A DNA stretch of 64,000 nt, from positions 1,798,001 to 1,862,000 of the forward strand of contig NW_024881506.1 in the NCBI RefSeq assembly GCF_019059575.1. The letters are read 5' to 3'. A program made the translations under genes and the position numbers. Source of the DNA: Amphibalanus amphitrite (taxonomy: Eukaryota > Arthropoda > Thecostraca > Balanomorpha > Balanidae). The notes below the pieces were generated by a model. The model did not search any database. It was not told the DNA's origin and worked only from the letters and a program-made list of their open reading frames with translations. Below are positions 54,115 through 63,909 of the stretch, piece by piece; positions within the stretch are counted from its first letter, which is position 1, and every line of letters starts with the position of its first letter.

Positions 54115-57100
54115 ATGCCCACGCCAGGAGAGGGGCACCGCGCCGTGGCGCTGAGCAGGGTCTTCGGCGACGACCTGTCGCCAGGAGCGTGGAGAGGCTT
54201 CAAGGACCACTTTCTTCTGGTGAAGCAGGCCAATATCGCACGAGGAGTGACGGTATGGCAGGACGCGGTCTACCGGAGTGTTGAGCTGCGTTTGTGCCTC
54301 ACCGGGGCCCCAGCAGAATACGTACGGGAGGAGGCCGCCCAAGATTCGAAATGGGTTCAAAACGACGAGCAAATCCTTGAGCATCTGGAGAGACGGTACG
54401 TTACGACTGAAGCCATAGAGGTAAGGATTATCAGATTTGAGGAAGCTAAACAAGGGGAAGAGGAAAGCCTTGCTGATTTTCTTACGCGGCTGCAGCGGCT
54501 AGCTGGGGATGCGTTCGCCGGCGAGTCGGCCGATATCAGACGGAAACGCGTTGTTTGGCGTTTTTTGGACGGTCTAATCGACAGAGATGTACGGGAACGG
54601 CTCATTCGTGAACGCTGGATGAAGGATGACGAAAATGCTAAGGAGTATGACGACATTCTCAAAATCGCAGAGATCGCAAGAACATCGAAGCAGGCGGCGG
54701 CTCTCACGGGTCACCGCCATCAGGTTGGTGGGACATGTCTCGCCGCCCAGCCCCAGACGGCCGCTTCCCCTCCCCCTCCCGCTCGCTGGCAGAGGGGGGC
54801 GGGCCGCTTCGGGTCGGCGCCCGGTCAGCTGACCGGACCGCCCGCGGCGCGGTCGGGTCAGACGCCGGCTCCGCAGTCTGGCCCGCGCGCTGGGGCGGGG
54901 AGGGTCGGTCGGTCAGTGGGCCGGTGCTACTACTGCAACATTCCTCATCAGGGCGGCTGGTACCGGTGCCGTAAGCGTCTCTCTGAGGACCCGCACTGGT
55001 CACCGCGTCGGGAGAGTGCAGCTGCGCCCGCCGTGTTCAACGAGCAGCCAGTTGAGCAGCTCAGAAACCTGCCTCTTCCCCGTGACGTACATGAACTGCG
55101 TCGGGCTCTGGGATCCTTTGCTTACGTCCAGAGATGGATCCCAGGGTTAGCTGAGACGGCCCGCCCCCTGTACGACGCTCTTGACAGGGACGGCAGGCAG
55201 AAGTTGCTCTGGACCGACGAAATGACGGCCGCCTTCGGTAAGCTGAAGCAGCAGGTGTCCGATGCTGTAGCGTTGTATATACCCGACTTTAGCAAGCCCT
55301 TCACCTTGGTGACTGATGCGAGCGATGTGGGCACCGGAGCGATGCTGGCCAACAAGGACGGCGCCCAACTGAAACCAGTCGGATTTTTTCATCATGCATT
55401 GTCCAATCATGAGAGGAATTACAGTACAACGGAAAAAGAGCTGCTTGCGGTGGTGCTCGCCGTGAAACGGTTTCGCGTATATTTGTCGAACGCGCCGTTT
55501 GAACTTATCACCGACCACAGAGCGCTCCGTTGGCTTAACTCGTTGGACCCGTACGACGAACGGGGCCGGCGTGGGCGCTGGATTGACTTCCTTCAACAGT
55601 TCCAGATTCGGCCTGTGCACAGGGCCGGGAAGCACCCTGACATGACCATGGCAGACTATCTCTCCAGAGTCGGCGCAACGGCTGGTTTGGTGGCATCGGT
55701 CCAGTCGGAGACTCAAGGGCTGGGACCGGACCTGGTGTCGACTGGCTTCAGCTCTGACCGGATACGAGCGGAACAACAGATGGACCCGGAGATATCCCCA
55801 GTTCGCGTCGCTCTGCTCAGCGACGAGAAGCTGCCAAGCAAGTACACAGACTCTGCCCGTATTTTGTATCGGTTTCGCCGTCGTTTAGCAATCAGACATG
55901 ATGGCATGCTGTGCTACGCGTTCAATGGTGGGAGGAAACTATTGCCGGTGATCCCAAGGTCCTTGAGGGCAGAAGCGTTGCATTTAATTCACGATGCGCC
56001 GCTCAGCGGTCACATGGGTCGAGATCGGACATGGCAGAGAGCTCGAGATAATTTCTGGTGGCCTAACATGAAGCAAGACCTGTATTTATATGTCACCAGC
56101 TGTGAAGTGTGCGGTAGAAACAAGCTGCCCAAGAGCCCGGGGCGCGCGCCAATGCAACACACCGACATTCCCGACAGACCACTCGCTCACCTGCAGGTGG
56201 ACTTTGCCGGGCCGTTTCCTCGCTCAGACGATCACCCGTTCCGGTATGTGTTGCAGGTCCAGGACGTCTTCAGCCGCTACTTGATGCTGATGCCGGCCGA
56301 GGATAACACGGCCGAGACGGCGGCCAGGCTCGTCTACGATCGGTGGATCTGCACGTTCGACGTCCCTCTGGTGATCACGTCGGACAGAGGACCACACTTC
56401 GCAGCAGAAACGTTCCGTGCCATGTGTCGTCGGACCGGAGTGCGCCACCGCATGGGTGCACCACAGCACGCACAGAGTCAAGGGCAGGTGGAGCGCCAGA
56501 ATCAGTTGATCGCTAACTTGCGCTGTGTGTGTTGCAATGATGTGCGGGTCTGGCCCAAGAAAATATTTCAGTTGCAGTTCAGTCACAACACGTCCGTCAA
56601 CTCCGCCACCGGGTTCTCTCCGTTCGAGTTGCTGTTCGCCAGGCCGGCTCGTCGCCCCGAGTCTGCCGTCAGCGAGGGTGTCCCTGACGGTGAACCGGGA
56701 CACCTACCGGCGGCCGGCGGCTACAGCGGTGAGGTGGCTGAGCGGCGGCGGCTGCTAGACGAGCTGCACCGTGAGACGCAAGTAAGTGTACGCAATGTAC
56801 AAAACGCTCGTGTGCAGCAGAGTGTCGCAAGGGCGAGGGGACAACCATTCGAGGTCGGCGATGCAGTTCGATTACGTTTGACCCACGCGGAACGGAGTCG
56901 AAAGGGCGGGAAAATGTCACCGGTCCTTTCACAGTTGTATAAGGTGGTCGAGGTACTGAGAGGCGGGTGGACGTACCGTGTGTCGCGACTCTTTGGTACG
57001 GGCAAAGGAACCGATATTAAAATCCGCCATTACAACGATCTGGTACGCCCCGCAGCCCAGCCCGACGAGGTCCCTCGGCTGGAGTCCGACGCGTCGTCCG

Positions 57101-57315
57101 GGCACTCCGAACCTGCTCCAGACGGCACGGAGAGCGACGTAGACGACGGCGACGTGGACGACGGCGACGGCTGCCTCCGCGACGCCACATCCGAAGACCC
57201 GGAGAGCGCTTACCGCCGGGATCCGGATGGGAGCGACTCCCGTCCCCGTCGTCAGTGCGGTCCGCCGGCGCGCCTGGTGATCGATCCCAGTCGGAAACGT
57301 TACGAGGAAACTTAA
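54115..57315 (+). CDS. Gag fused in frame to RT-thumb/RNase H and integrase
   Basis: 1066 codons from the ATG at 54115, the first outside the LTR. N-terminal about 200 residues are capsid-like (Ty3-type helices, for example EESLADFLTRLQRLAGDAF). A Gly/Pro/Arg stretch follows, then a cysteine motif CYYCNIPHQGGWYRC with unusual C-x2-C-x3-H-x6-C spacing. Directly after comes the RT thumb/connection (QLRNLPLPRDVHELRRALG, from about 55050), RNase H (LVTDASDVGTGAML, TTEKELLAVV, ITDHRALRWL), then integrase with an HHCC site (SGHMG...CEVCGRNK) and D-D-E in LQVDFAGPF, TSDRGPHFAAE and GQVERQNQ. The aspartic protease and the RT fingers/palm including YxDD are absent, yet the frame is unbroken. Reverse transcription would have to be supplied in trans. 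Confidence 0.92.
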   Translation: MPTPGEGHRAVALSRVFGDDLSPGAWRGFKDHFLLVKQANIARGVTVWQDAVYRSVELRLCLTGAPAEYVREEAAQDSKWVQNDEQILEHLERRYVTTEAIEVRIIRFEEAKQGEEESLADFLTRLQRLAGDAFAGESADIRRKRVVWRFLDGLIDRDVRERLIRERWMKDDENAKEYDDILKIAEIARTSKQAAALTGHRHQVGGTCLAAQPQTAASPPPPARWQRGAGRFGSAPGQLTGPPAARSGQTPAPQSGPRAGAGRVGRSVGRCYYCNIPHQGGWYRCRKRLSEDPHWSPRRESAAAPAVFNEQPVEQLRNLPLPRDVHELRRALGSFAYVQRWIPGLAETARPLYDALDRDGRQKLLWTDEMTAAFGKLKQQVSDAVALYIPDFSKPFTLVTDASDVGTGAMLANKDGAQLKPVGFFHHALSNHERNYSTTEKELLAVVLAVKRFRVYLSNAPFELITDHRALRWLNSLDPYDERGRRGRWIDFLQQFQIRPVHRAGKHPDMTMADYLSRVGATAGLVASVQSETQGLGPDLVSTGFSSDRIRAEQQMDPEISPVRVALLSDEKLPSKYTDSARILYRFRRRLAIRHDGMLCYAFNGGRKLLPVIPRSLRAEALHLIHDAPLSGHMGRDRTWQRARDNFWWPNMKQDLYLYVTSCEVCGRNKLPKSPGRAPMQHTDIPDRPLAHLQVDFAGPFPRSDDHPFRYVLQVQDVFSRYLMLMPAEDNTAETAARLVYDRWICTFDVPLVITSDRGPHFAAETFRAMCRRTGVRHRMGAPQHAQSQGQVERQNQLIANLRCVCCNDVRVWPKKIFQLQFSHNTSVNSATGFSPFELLFARPARRPESAVSEGVPDGEPGHLPAAGGYSGEVAERRRLLDELHRETQVSVRNVQNARVQQSVARARGQPFEVGDAVRLRLTHAERSRKGGKMSPVLSQLYKVVEVLRGGWTYRVSRLFGTGKGTDIKIRHYNDLVRPAAQPDEVPRLESDASSGHSEPAPDGTESDVDDGDVDDGDGCLRDATSEDPESAYRRDPDGSDSRPRRQCGPPARLVIDPSRKRYEET

Positions 57316-57324
57316 CGTGGGGAG

Positions 57325-57441
57325 TGTGACAGATGTCGCCATCTGTTGGCGAACTTGTGAAGTTGTGCCTTCTTACCATTACCGTTGTCAGACGTTGTTG
57401 TCGGTTAATACAGTCAGTTACTGCTGGAACGTCCTGTGTCA
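57325..57441 (+). repeat. 3' LTR of the 53980-57441 element
   Basis: Matches 53980-54096 without a difference I can see, so insertion was recent. Confidence 0.93.
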
Positions 57442-57996
57442 ACGTGCTTTAAATCGCGCAATGCAATTGAACCATGGTAAAGACAATGATAAATGAACTG
57501 AGAGCTGACATGCCCCATGCTTTGTGTGTGTATGTGTGTGTGTGTTTTTTTTTTTTGGCGAGTCGATAAAAGTGGTTTTGGACACTGGATGAGTTTTTAG
57601 GGGTGTGGTGAGGGGGGATGTAATTCCACAGACCTTCTGTCAGATTCACTAATGCAGTAGGTCTGTGCGGTGTTTAGTTATCGGAGCATTCTTTGAAAGT
57701 CGTGAATAGGGCCACCGAGTACCTAAAGCCGTGATATTCCCCCACAAAAAACTTCTTTTAAATAACCGGGGATAGGTACATGAGCAGAGTAAATGCTATT
57801 ACGAACGCCTATCACAATGCTGAGCGAATAGGAAAATCCATAGATGGAGAATTGTGCCGCGTTACGGGTGCTCGGGCGCAGCCAATCCACCGTTACCCCA
57901 GCGGTGACCTTGACCCGCATCGTCTGTCTCGGCTCCAAAGCCAAACCGGCGTGGAATTGGGAGCGTTCGAGCACTCATGGTCCAGCGCAATTCTCC
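57442..57996. other. Intergenic, nothing recognised
   Basis: Includes a TG/T-rich tract at 57520-57556. No coding evidence. Confidence 0.5.
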
Positions 57997-58004
57997 ACCT
58001 AAAT

Positions 58005-59262
58005 CAGTGGTCGGCAGGTCATTCGGGGTCGTGCCCCCTTTTTGGGCGCCAGGCAGGGCCATTACCCCCACCTACCAGACCCCATTGCTGACACAACTAA
58101 GTTTACTGAAATTCCATACCGTCCTGGAACTCTTTGGGTATTTGTGCATTTCCAATGCATCAAATTTAAAACATGACACTTCCTCCACAAAACATTTAAT
58201 GCCTATATCCCAGTAGCGGCGGAACACCTTCAATTAAGGGGGAGGGGGAGCACTGCCGACTTTTGGTCCCATTCTTTCCATGCAACGCCCATAGGGCTAA
58301 TGTTAAAATGCAAAAATCAAAGGGTGCACGGTGCCTCGGTGCCCTCCCCGTTCCGCCGCCTATGCTATATCCCATTAACCCTTGTACGTATAGGGGCGGC
58401 GGGTGGTTTTTCGTTAAAAGCTCACGTAAAAGGCATTGGATCACGACCAAATTGTACCCTCGAGCCCATCATTTTTTTTTTCGCCAGCCCGGAAAATAAC
58501 ATGACCTGAGACCAGTTTTACCAACAGAAAAATAATCGCCTGCCGGAATTTTTGCCTCAAGACCGCTTCACATACGGAGCGTAAACGCGATGGGCTCGTA
58601 AGCGAATAGGGCTTTACCGTTTACGCTCCATATGTGAAACGATCTTTAGGCAAAAATTCCGGCAGGCGGCTATTTTTCTGTTGGTAAAACTGACCTCTGG
58701 ACCCATAATGACCGTTGGCTTATGAGCTTTTTCTGGAGATCATCTTGAGCCTTAAAATCTCACTTCAAGAAGTTATAGCGGGTCCCGATTTTCTCGACAC
58801 TTATCATTGCCCTCTTGAATGAGACGGAATGACCAAAGACCTTAAAAATGGGCAGCAGCGGCTTCCTATGGTCACGGGTAGCACGCTCGTCTTTTTTATG
58901 CACAGCTCCATATCAGAGTCCGAGAGGCCGCGGGGGTCCGATCGACTCCTCCCCCTTACGTTAGCGGCTGTTGAAACGCCAACAGACGGGCGACGGTTAA
59001 AAGTTGCAGCTGCTTTTGAACGACTGTACGGAGGGGTGAGATGGTGAGGCGAGCAGGTACGTGAAAATTGGTATCTAATCAATGTGTGCTGTGCCTTTGG
59101 CCTGGGCTAATCTTTGAACCCTGGGATGCAACAGTCACGATGGCTCCATCACTGGAGCTACAAACTCTAAAAAGATAGGCTTTCTCAGAATCCCTCATTA
59201 CCCCCACCGAAAGGGCTCCATTACCCCCAAAGGGGGCATGCCCCACCATTTGCCGACCCCTG
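58005..59262. mobile_element. hAT-like element with CAGTGGTCGGCA ends
   Basis: The ends are CAGTGGTCGGCA and, inverted, CAGGGGTCGGCA. The 8-bp duplication ACCTAAAT lies at 57997-58004 and 59263-59270. Subterminal GGGGTCGTGCCCCC and GGGGGCATGCCCC blocks mirror each other. It contains a smaller snap-back element at 58513-58692 and no transposase. Confidence 0.85.
58513..58692. mobile_element. 180-bp snap-back (hairpin) element
   Basis: Nearly perfect inverted halves: CAGTTTTACCAACAGAAAAA, GCCTGCCGGAATTTTTGCCT and ACGGAGCGTAAACG on the left are mirrored on the right, with a central spacer of about 25 bases. A transcript would form a hairpin with an arm of about 75 bp. It is nested in the 58005-59262 element. 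Confidence 0.88.
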
Positions 59263-59270
59263 ACCTAAAT

Positions 59271-60308
59271 CCATTCCTGATACACATTTGCTTGCTCATA
59301 GTCATGTAACCCCGGTAAATTCACCCAACTTTCATATTGGTCGCTCCATAGACAGATGGCCACAGAGATCAACTTAAAAGGCCATTGTTGCATTCATTTA
59401 GTGGAGATCATTAAAGAGCCGTGACAGGCCACAAGTCGCATGACATCATACGTGTAACGACCAATGACGTCGGCCTGCAAAACCCAATGGAAGCGGATAG
59501 CAGCGTGCAATAAAACAGGGCGCTGCTTTCTAAATGTCTGTCGTGCGCCATAAATGAATATATTCTTTGTAGCCTGGCAACTCAGTATCTTTTTTTTAAC
59601 TATTGTACTAGTATTTAATAATTTCATAATTTTATAATTGTGCTTACGCTTTATGTTGATATTAGTGATAAATCCTTAGATAAAGTAAATCGACGTGATA
59701 TTTAATAGAAAAATAGCAAACTAACGCACCATTCATTCGAAAGCTGGGGAACCTACTAAAAAGAACTACTAAAATTCCTGAGGAACCAAAGGATCAAATG
59801 GGGATTAAATAGATGCCTGCTATTCCGTCGTGAAAACGGCCTTTATGAAGTTATTTCAGTGTTTTAATCGATGATTCTCTGTGATAATAAGACAAAGCAG
59901 GCATATAAGCAATTAGTGCAACCCCAGCTGACAGCTACTAAGAGACACACTGAACCTAACTTGACCAAATCTGCACCTAATCTGCACTAGATGTGCACCA
60001 AATGTGTACATACGGTGGCGCTAGTGTCGCTCAGCGTGAACGGCCTTCATTCGCTGATTAAGCCAGAGTAGCCTGTCTATACTTATTATCAAGGCCATAT
60101 ATAGCTTATTATAGGTCATTGGCGCTAACCAGTTTTCTAAGTAATTTAGCTAACAATTCTTGTGATTTGTTCAAAAAGATGTTTCCAGCGAGGGTCAAAT
60201 TTCGAAAAAGCGAACTATAACAAAGATAATTTCGTGCCCTATTTTTCGGCAAAGCTTGCGAAGTAAGACAGGCATAGTCATCGGTTTCTTTTTGCGAGCT
60301 TAACGTAG
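59271..60308. other. Non-coding, dispersed repeat remnants
   Basis: Contains the inverse GTCGTGAAAACGGCC repeat (59828) with ACTTGACCAAATCTGCACC (59959), and a partial copy of the 48471-49471 element (60123-60225). No gene. Confidence 0.6.
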
Positions 60309-60316
60309 GTATCTGC

Positions 60317-60707
60317 TAGAGGTGGCAAAATGTGGACCCGAGGACCCGGTCCAAAGAACCAGTCTGGACCCATATGGGTCCAGACCGGTTCCTGGAAATT
60401 TTCTGACGGGTCCAACCGGGTCCTAACATAAACTATACATCTTGCACACTACACATTATTGCAAAATATGAAGTGAATGAAGTGAATGTTTCTTTGCACA
60501 CAGTAGCTCATGAGTATTCCCAGTGGGAAATAGGCTGTTATACATGATGCAATTAATGATTACAAGAAGTTTGTATTAATTAACTTTTGGGGACCGGGTC
60601 CAACTGGTTCCGATTCCAACTAAGACCGGGTCCGACTGGTTCCAGAAATGTCCAGCCGGGTCTGGTTCGAGTCTAGTTCCCAAAATTTTCATCTTTTGCC
60701 ACCTCTA
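60317..60707. mobile_element. hAT MITE rich in GGGTCC/GGACCC words
   Basis: The inverted ends are TAGAGGTGGCAAAA, with the 8-bp duplication GTATCTGC at 60309-60316 and 60708-60715. The arms repeat GGACCCGGTCC-like units. It is non-coding. Confidence 0.9.
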
Positions 60708-60753
60708 GTATCTGCTCTCCTGAGTTCCTACAGGACGAGCTAGATTAAATTAA

Positions 60754-61205
60754 CCTTCCAGGCGGTGGGGGGGGGGGGGCATTTTTTGTCCCCCCGCTTT
60801 AGTTTTTTCGATATATCTCGAGAACCGCTGCGCCGATCGTCACCAAACTTTCAGTACCCTCCCGTGAATAGCCATTGCACATTGTGACCAAAATTTTTTC
60901 CAAAGGCTATGATAGGTTGAACGCTAATGACGTCAGAGTGACGTCATTTCTGCCATTTTCGACCCAAAAAAGGTTTCGCCAGAAGAGCTGTCAGGCCTAC
61001 AGCTTTAGAGATACAGAAAAAATGTTTTAGACATAAAAGGTGTACAATTTAGAGGGCTACAAAACTGCCATCTCAAATTTTTGAAATTTTTGGATTTTGA
61101 ATTCCAAAAATCAAAATATAGAATTTGAGATCGATACCTCTTTTTTGGCCGTTATAGCGAAAAACTGTTCAAAATTGATGTCAAATTTTCAAACTCAATT
61201 TTTAG
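60754..61205. mobile_element. Left part of a TTAA-type element (CCTTCCAGG subfamily)
   Basis: Begins after TTAA (60750-60753) with CCTTCCAGGCGGTGGG, a G-run, CATTTTTTG and a C-run, then follows the left arm of the 15189 element closely. It breaks off at about 61205 inside TTTTTAGCAAT, so the right half is deleted. Confidence 0.75.
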
Positions 61206-61356
61206 CAATAGGGTTGGGACCTATCTCCACACTCTGTATGTTTTGGTAGAATAAGAAAGCTGAGAATTTTTCATGATTTAATTTAAAATCATTTTGTTAA
61301 AAAATGCCTAGTTAGCTCAGAAATTGATTATTTGTGACTGAAAACAACTTGCTTCT

Positions 61357-61397
61357 GATTGGTCGGGCTAATCATGACGTCACATGTAGGTATATAA
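61357..61397 (+). promoter_or_regulatory. Candidate core promoter: inverted CCAAT, CRE, TATA
   Basis: GATTGG (61357-61362), TGACGTCA (61375-61382) and TATATAA (61391-61397) occur in the usual order and spacing. About 55 bases further is a consensus splice donor (ATG|GTAAGT, GT at 61452). It may drive a transcript reading into 61544-62150. Confidence 0.45.
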
Positions 61398-61799
61398 CTG
61401 TCTGTATATTTGGCGCAGTTGAGGCACATATTTTCTATGTATTTACCTATGGTAAGTGGGAGTGATTGGTCGTTTTTTTCAGTGTCTCCTTATTTTGCGC
61501 TGGTACCTATTGCGTGGCTAAGAAATTTTATCAAGAATAACATATGCTAAAATGTTCCTTAAATAGTGGAGTTTCAATATCTTTGAGTTTTATTGGCAAG
61601 CGAAAACTGATTTCGCTGTTATTTTATCTGGAAATTACTCATTTTTTAGGTCAATATTCAAAATATTTTACGGAACAAGTTGGCACTTCTCTTCATTTTT
61701 GCACCCAAATCGCGTGCGATTCAACTGAATTGGAACTTGCAAAGAAGCTTGGTGATTAATTAACTGTGTTGTTATGGCACTGTTTGCAAAGCATGGATA

Positions 61800-62135
61800 A
61801 TGAAACTGTGCCAAAGACTTGGCTACATACTACATAGCAATGCCTCAAGTAATACGCAGGAGGGACAGAATTCAGAGTCCGATCGAGAAGAATCGGTGCA
61901 AATGCTACGAGGACCACTACCAGGCAGCTCTGATACGATGGCTAGTCGTCTCACTCCATTAGACCAGCTGATTCCTGACAGCACCGACTTGGATGCAAAG
62001 ATGGAGCTCATCTTCCAAGCCAGAAACCAGTTCTTTGATGGAAGATGTGGTGCTGCCTCTGTCTCTGCTTTGTTGGCCACTTTGGACGGGGCGGAGCTCC
62101 CGTTTGGACGGGGCGGAGCTCCCGTCCTTGCGTGA
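61800..62135 (+). CDS. Possible exon of an unknown gene
   Basis: A 111-codon open frame reads MKLCQRLGYILHSNASSNTQ at the start; later parts (RLTPLDQLIPDSTDLDAKME and IFQARNQFFDGRCGAASVSA) look more protein-like than random. I recognise no family. A 19-bp direct duplication (GGACGGGGCGGAGCTCCCG, twice at 62086-62125) lies near the 3' end and may have altered the frame. It follows the candidate promoter by 400 bases and precedes the MULE fragment, to which it could belong. Confidence 0.25.
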   Translation: MKLCQRLGYILHSNASSNTQEGQNSESDREESVQMLRGPLPGSSDTMASRLTPLDQLIPDSTDLDAKMELIFQARNQFFDGRCGAASVSALLATLDGAELPFGRGGAPVLA

Positions 62136-62297
62136 GCGGCTATTCGCCTGTTATCCAGAAATAGTTCCTTCGTTTGCTGGCCGTTCCCTGATTAGGTGCA
62201 ATACGGGGACTTGTAATCAGGGAAGTAACTTTCCATATGAAAGGGGTGCAGGTGCATCCCCGTCCCCCATCCACTAGAAGTGGGTGCCACTCTCTTC

Positions 62298-62455
62298 GTC
62301 TAGCATCATTTGGTCTAGTGCCTTTTGAGCTAGTGCAATTGGTCTAGTGCTTCAGCTGGTCTAGCGCCAGTTTGGCTAGTTTCGTTTGAGCTAGTGCCAA
62401 AGTGCCATTGATTTGAGCTAGTGCCTTTGGTCTAGTGCCGTAATTTCGTCTAGCT
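62298..62455. repeat. Degenerate GGTCTAGTGC minisatellite
   Basis: About ten imperfect units of 12-18 bases alternate TTTGGTCTAGTGCC and TTGAGCTAGTGCC. No function can be assigned. Confidence 0.8.
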
Positions 62456-62695
62456 TTCAGCAGACTCATTTCCATGATGGAGGTGTATTATCATGCTTGG
62501 CACAATAATTAGACTCACGAGGAAAAGATTTTGCGGTTATTTTTTTTTTTTTTTACAGAACTTCACGAGGCAGCTTTCATTCCTTTTCTGTTTCGACTGA
62601 AGCGAGGTAAATTTGTTGTGTGATAGACGCAAATTACGGGTTATCGGCTGTAGCTATGGACATTTTTAAGTCATCAAGGGGTGGGGACAAATTAA

Positions 62696-63690
62696 CCCGC
62701 GCACCGACGGGGGTCTGCGCCAACTTAGTACCGACGGGGGGGGGGGGGCGGATGACCGCCCCCCCTGAGATCTCGAGAACGAAGCAAGATAGCGACAAGC
62801 GGTAAACGGCATCGGATACGCACGGTCAAGATCTACAATTTTTACTAAGGTCATTTTCAGGTCAGGTCAAAGATGACGTCACAGGGGTCGAAAAAGTCAA
62901 AATGGCGGCGCTAAATATGGAGAGAGTTTTTCTCGAATAACTTTCGAATTAGTCAAGATAGGAACAAAATAAGGGCATCATCGTGATCCTCTCGTCAATC
63001 CGCATCGAATGATATATATGTTGACCTCGAAAGGTCAAGGTCAAAGGTTGACCTCAGGTCACGTGACCTCGAGATCATCATGTATATCATTCGATGCGTC
63101 TTGACGAGCTGAACACAATGAGACCATCCACGCGTCTGTATCTTGTTCCTGTACGGAGTTATTGGCCAAAAACCTTTGGTGACCTTTGATGACGTCACAT
63201 GACCTCACAGCTGCCCAACAGCAAAACAGACTTCAAGGTAGTGAAGGTTGATCGTATATGAAGTCATGTATGGTATATGGGGCCATTCCGACCCGTTTTA
63301 GTGGTAAAAACAGGGAGTTGATTTTTCCCCCATTGACTTATAATGGGGAGGTCGCGAAATTGACCTGACCTTAGGTCACCGATATCAAAATTCCGAGATA
63401 TACAAATTGTAGCTACTAATGGCCTAATAACATCCTGCGACTTTCAAAGGCCTCCGACATCTACTGTAGCTCTGGCACGGTGACAAAGTTGCAAAAAAGT
63501 GACTTGAGGTTGGGTCATTCAAAGTGACCTGGTGACCTGACCTTGAAAGGTAGGAGGTCCAAACTTGCACACCATGTGTAAAATTGATAAGGGAATAGTC
63601 ATACCAAATTTCGCGGCGCCGGTTTTCCCGCTATTCGCGAAAAACCTCAGGGGGGGGGGGCGGATATCCGCCCCCCCGTCGGTGCGCGGG
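62696..63690. mobile_element. Intact TTAA-type element (CCCGCGCACC ends)
   Basis: TTAA lies at 62692-62695 and 63691-63694, with ends CCCGCGCACCGACGGGGG, perfect inverted. Hairpin stems are CGGATGACCG on the left and CGGATATCCG on the right. The interior has TGACGTCA at both sides and AGGTCA runs at 63020-63075. It separates the MULE-like fragment on its right from any upstream coding part. Confidence 0.93.
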
Positions 63691-63696
63691 TTAAGC

Positions 63697-63909
63697 TTCG
63701 AGCGGTTTGGCGGAAAGTTCAGGGAGCTGGCCTAACGGAAAATTACATTAATCAACCGGAAGTTCGAGAAGCGGTGAAATCCCTCTGCGCTCTTGCCTTC
63801 CTTGACGTTGAAAATGTGAACGAAGCTTTTGAACAACTTCAAGAATTCATTCAAGAAGTGCACCCCCATAGGCTAAGCGGCGCCCCACACGCCGCCCCAC
63901 ACCGATAAG
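63697..63909 (+). pseudogene. C-terminal fragment of a MULE-type transposase
   Basis: In the frame CGA GCG GTT at 63700 the translation includes RAVWRKVQGAGLTENYINQ, then EVREAVKSLCALAFLDVENV and NEAFEQLQEF, ending at TAA 63907-63909. WRK-x-Q-x-GL followed by a basic helix and ALAFL is the pattern directly C-terminal to the MULE transposase core, common in arthropods with FLYWCH zinc fingers. The frame has no start of its own: it runs back into the TTAA element, so the gene was cut by that insertion or was already decaying. No catalytic core is visible in the window. Confidence 0.6.

Larger units (their letters stand above)
53980..57441 (+). mobile_element. Ty3/Gypsy-derived LTR element lacking protease and core RT
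   Basis: Two 117-bp LTRs, identical by eye (53980-54096, 57325-57441), run TGTGACAG...TGTGTCA. The 4-bp target duplication is ACGT (53976-53979, 57442-57445). A primer-site-like TGGCAGCG follows the 5' LTR after a few bases. A purine tract GTGGGGAG touches the 3' LTR. One ORF fills the interior. Confidence 0.93.

Noticed and set aside
54704..55776. Minus-strand frames of 99-209 codons
   Set aside because: Antisense to the gag-RNase H-integrase ORF, which carries all the motifs.
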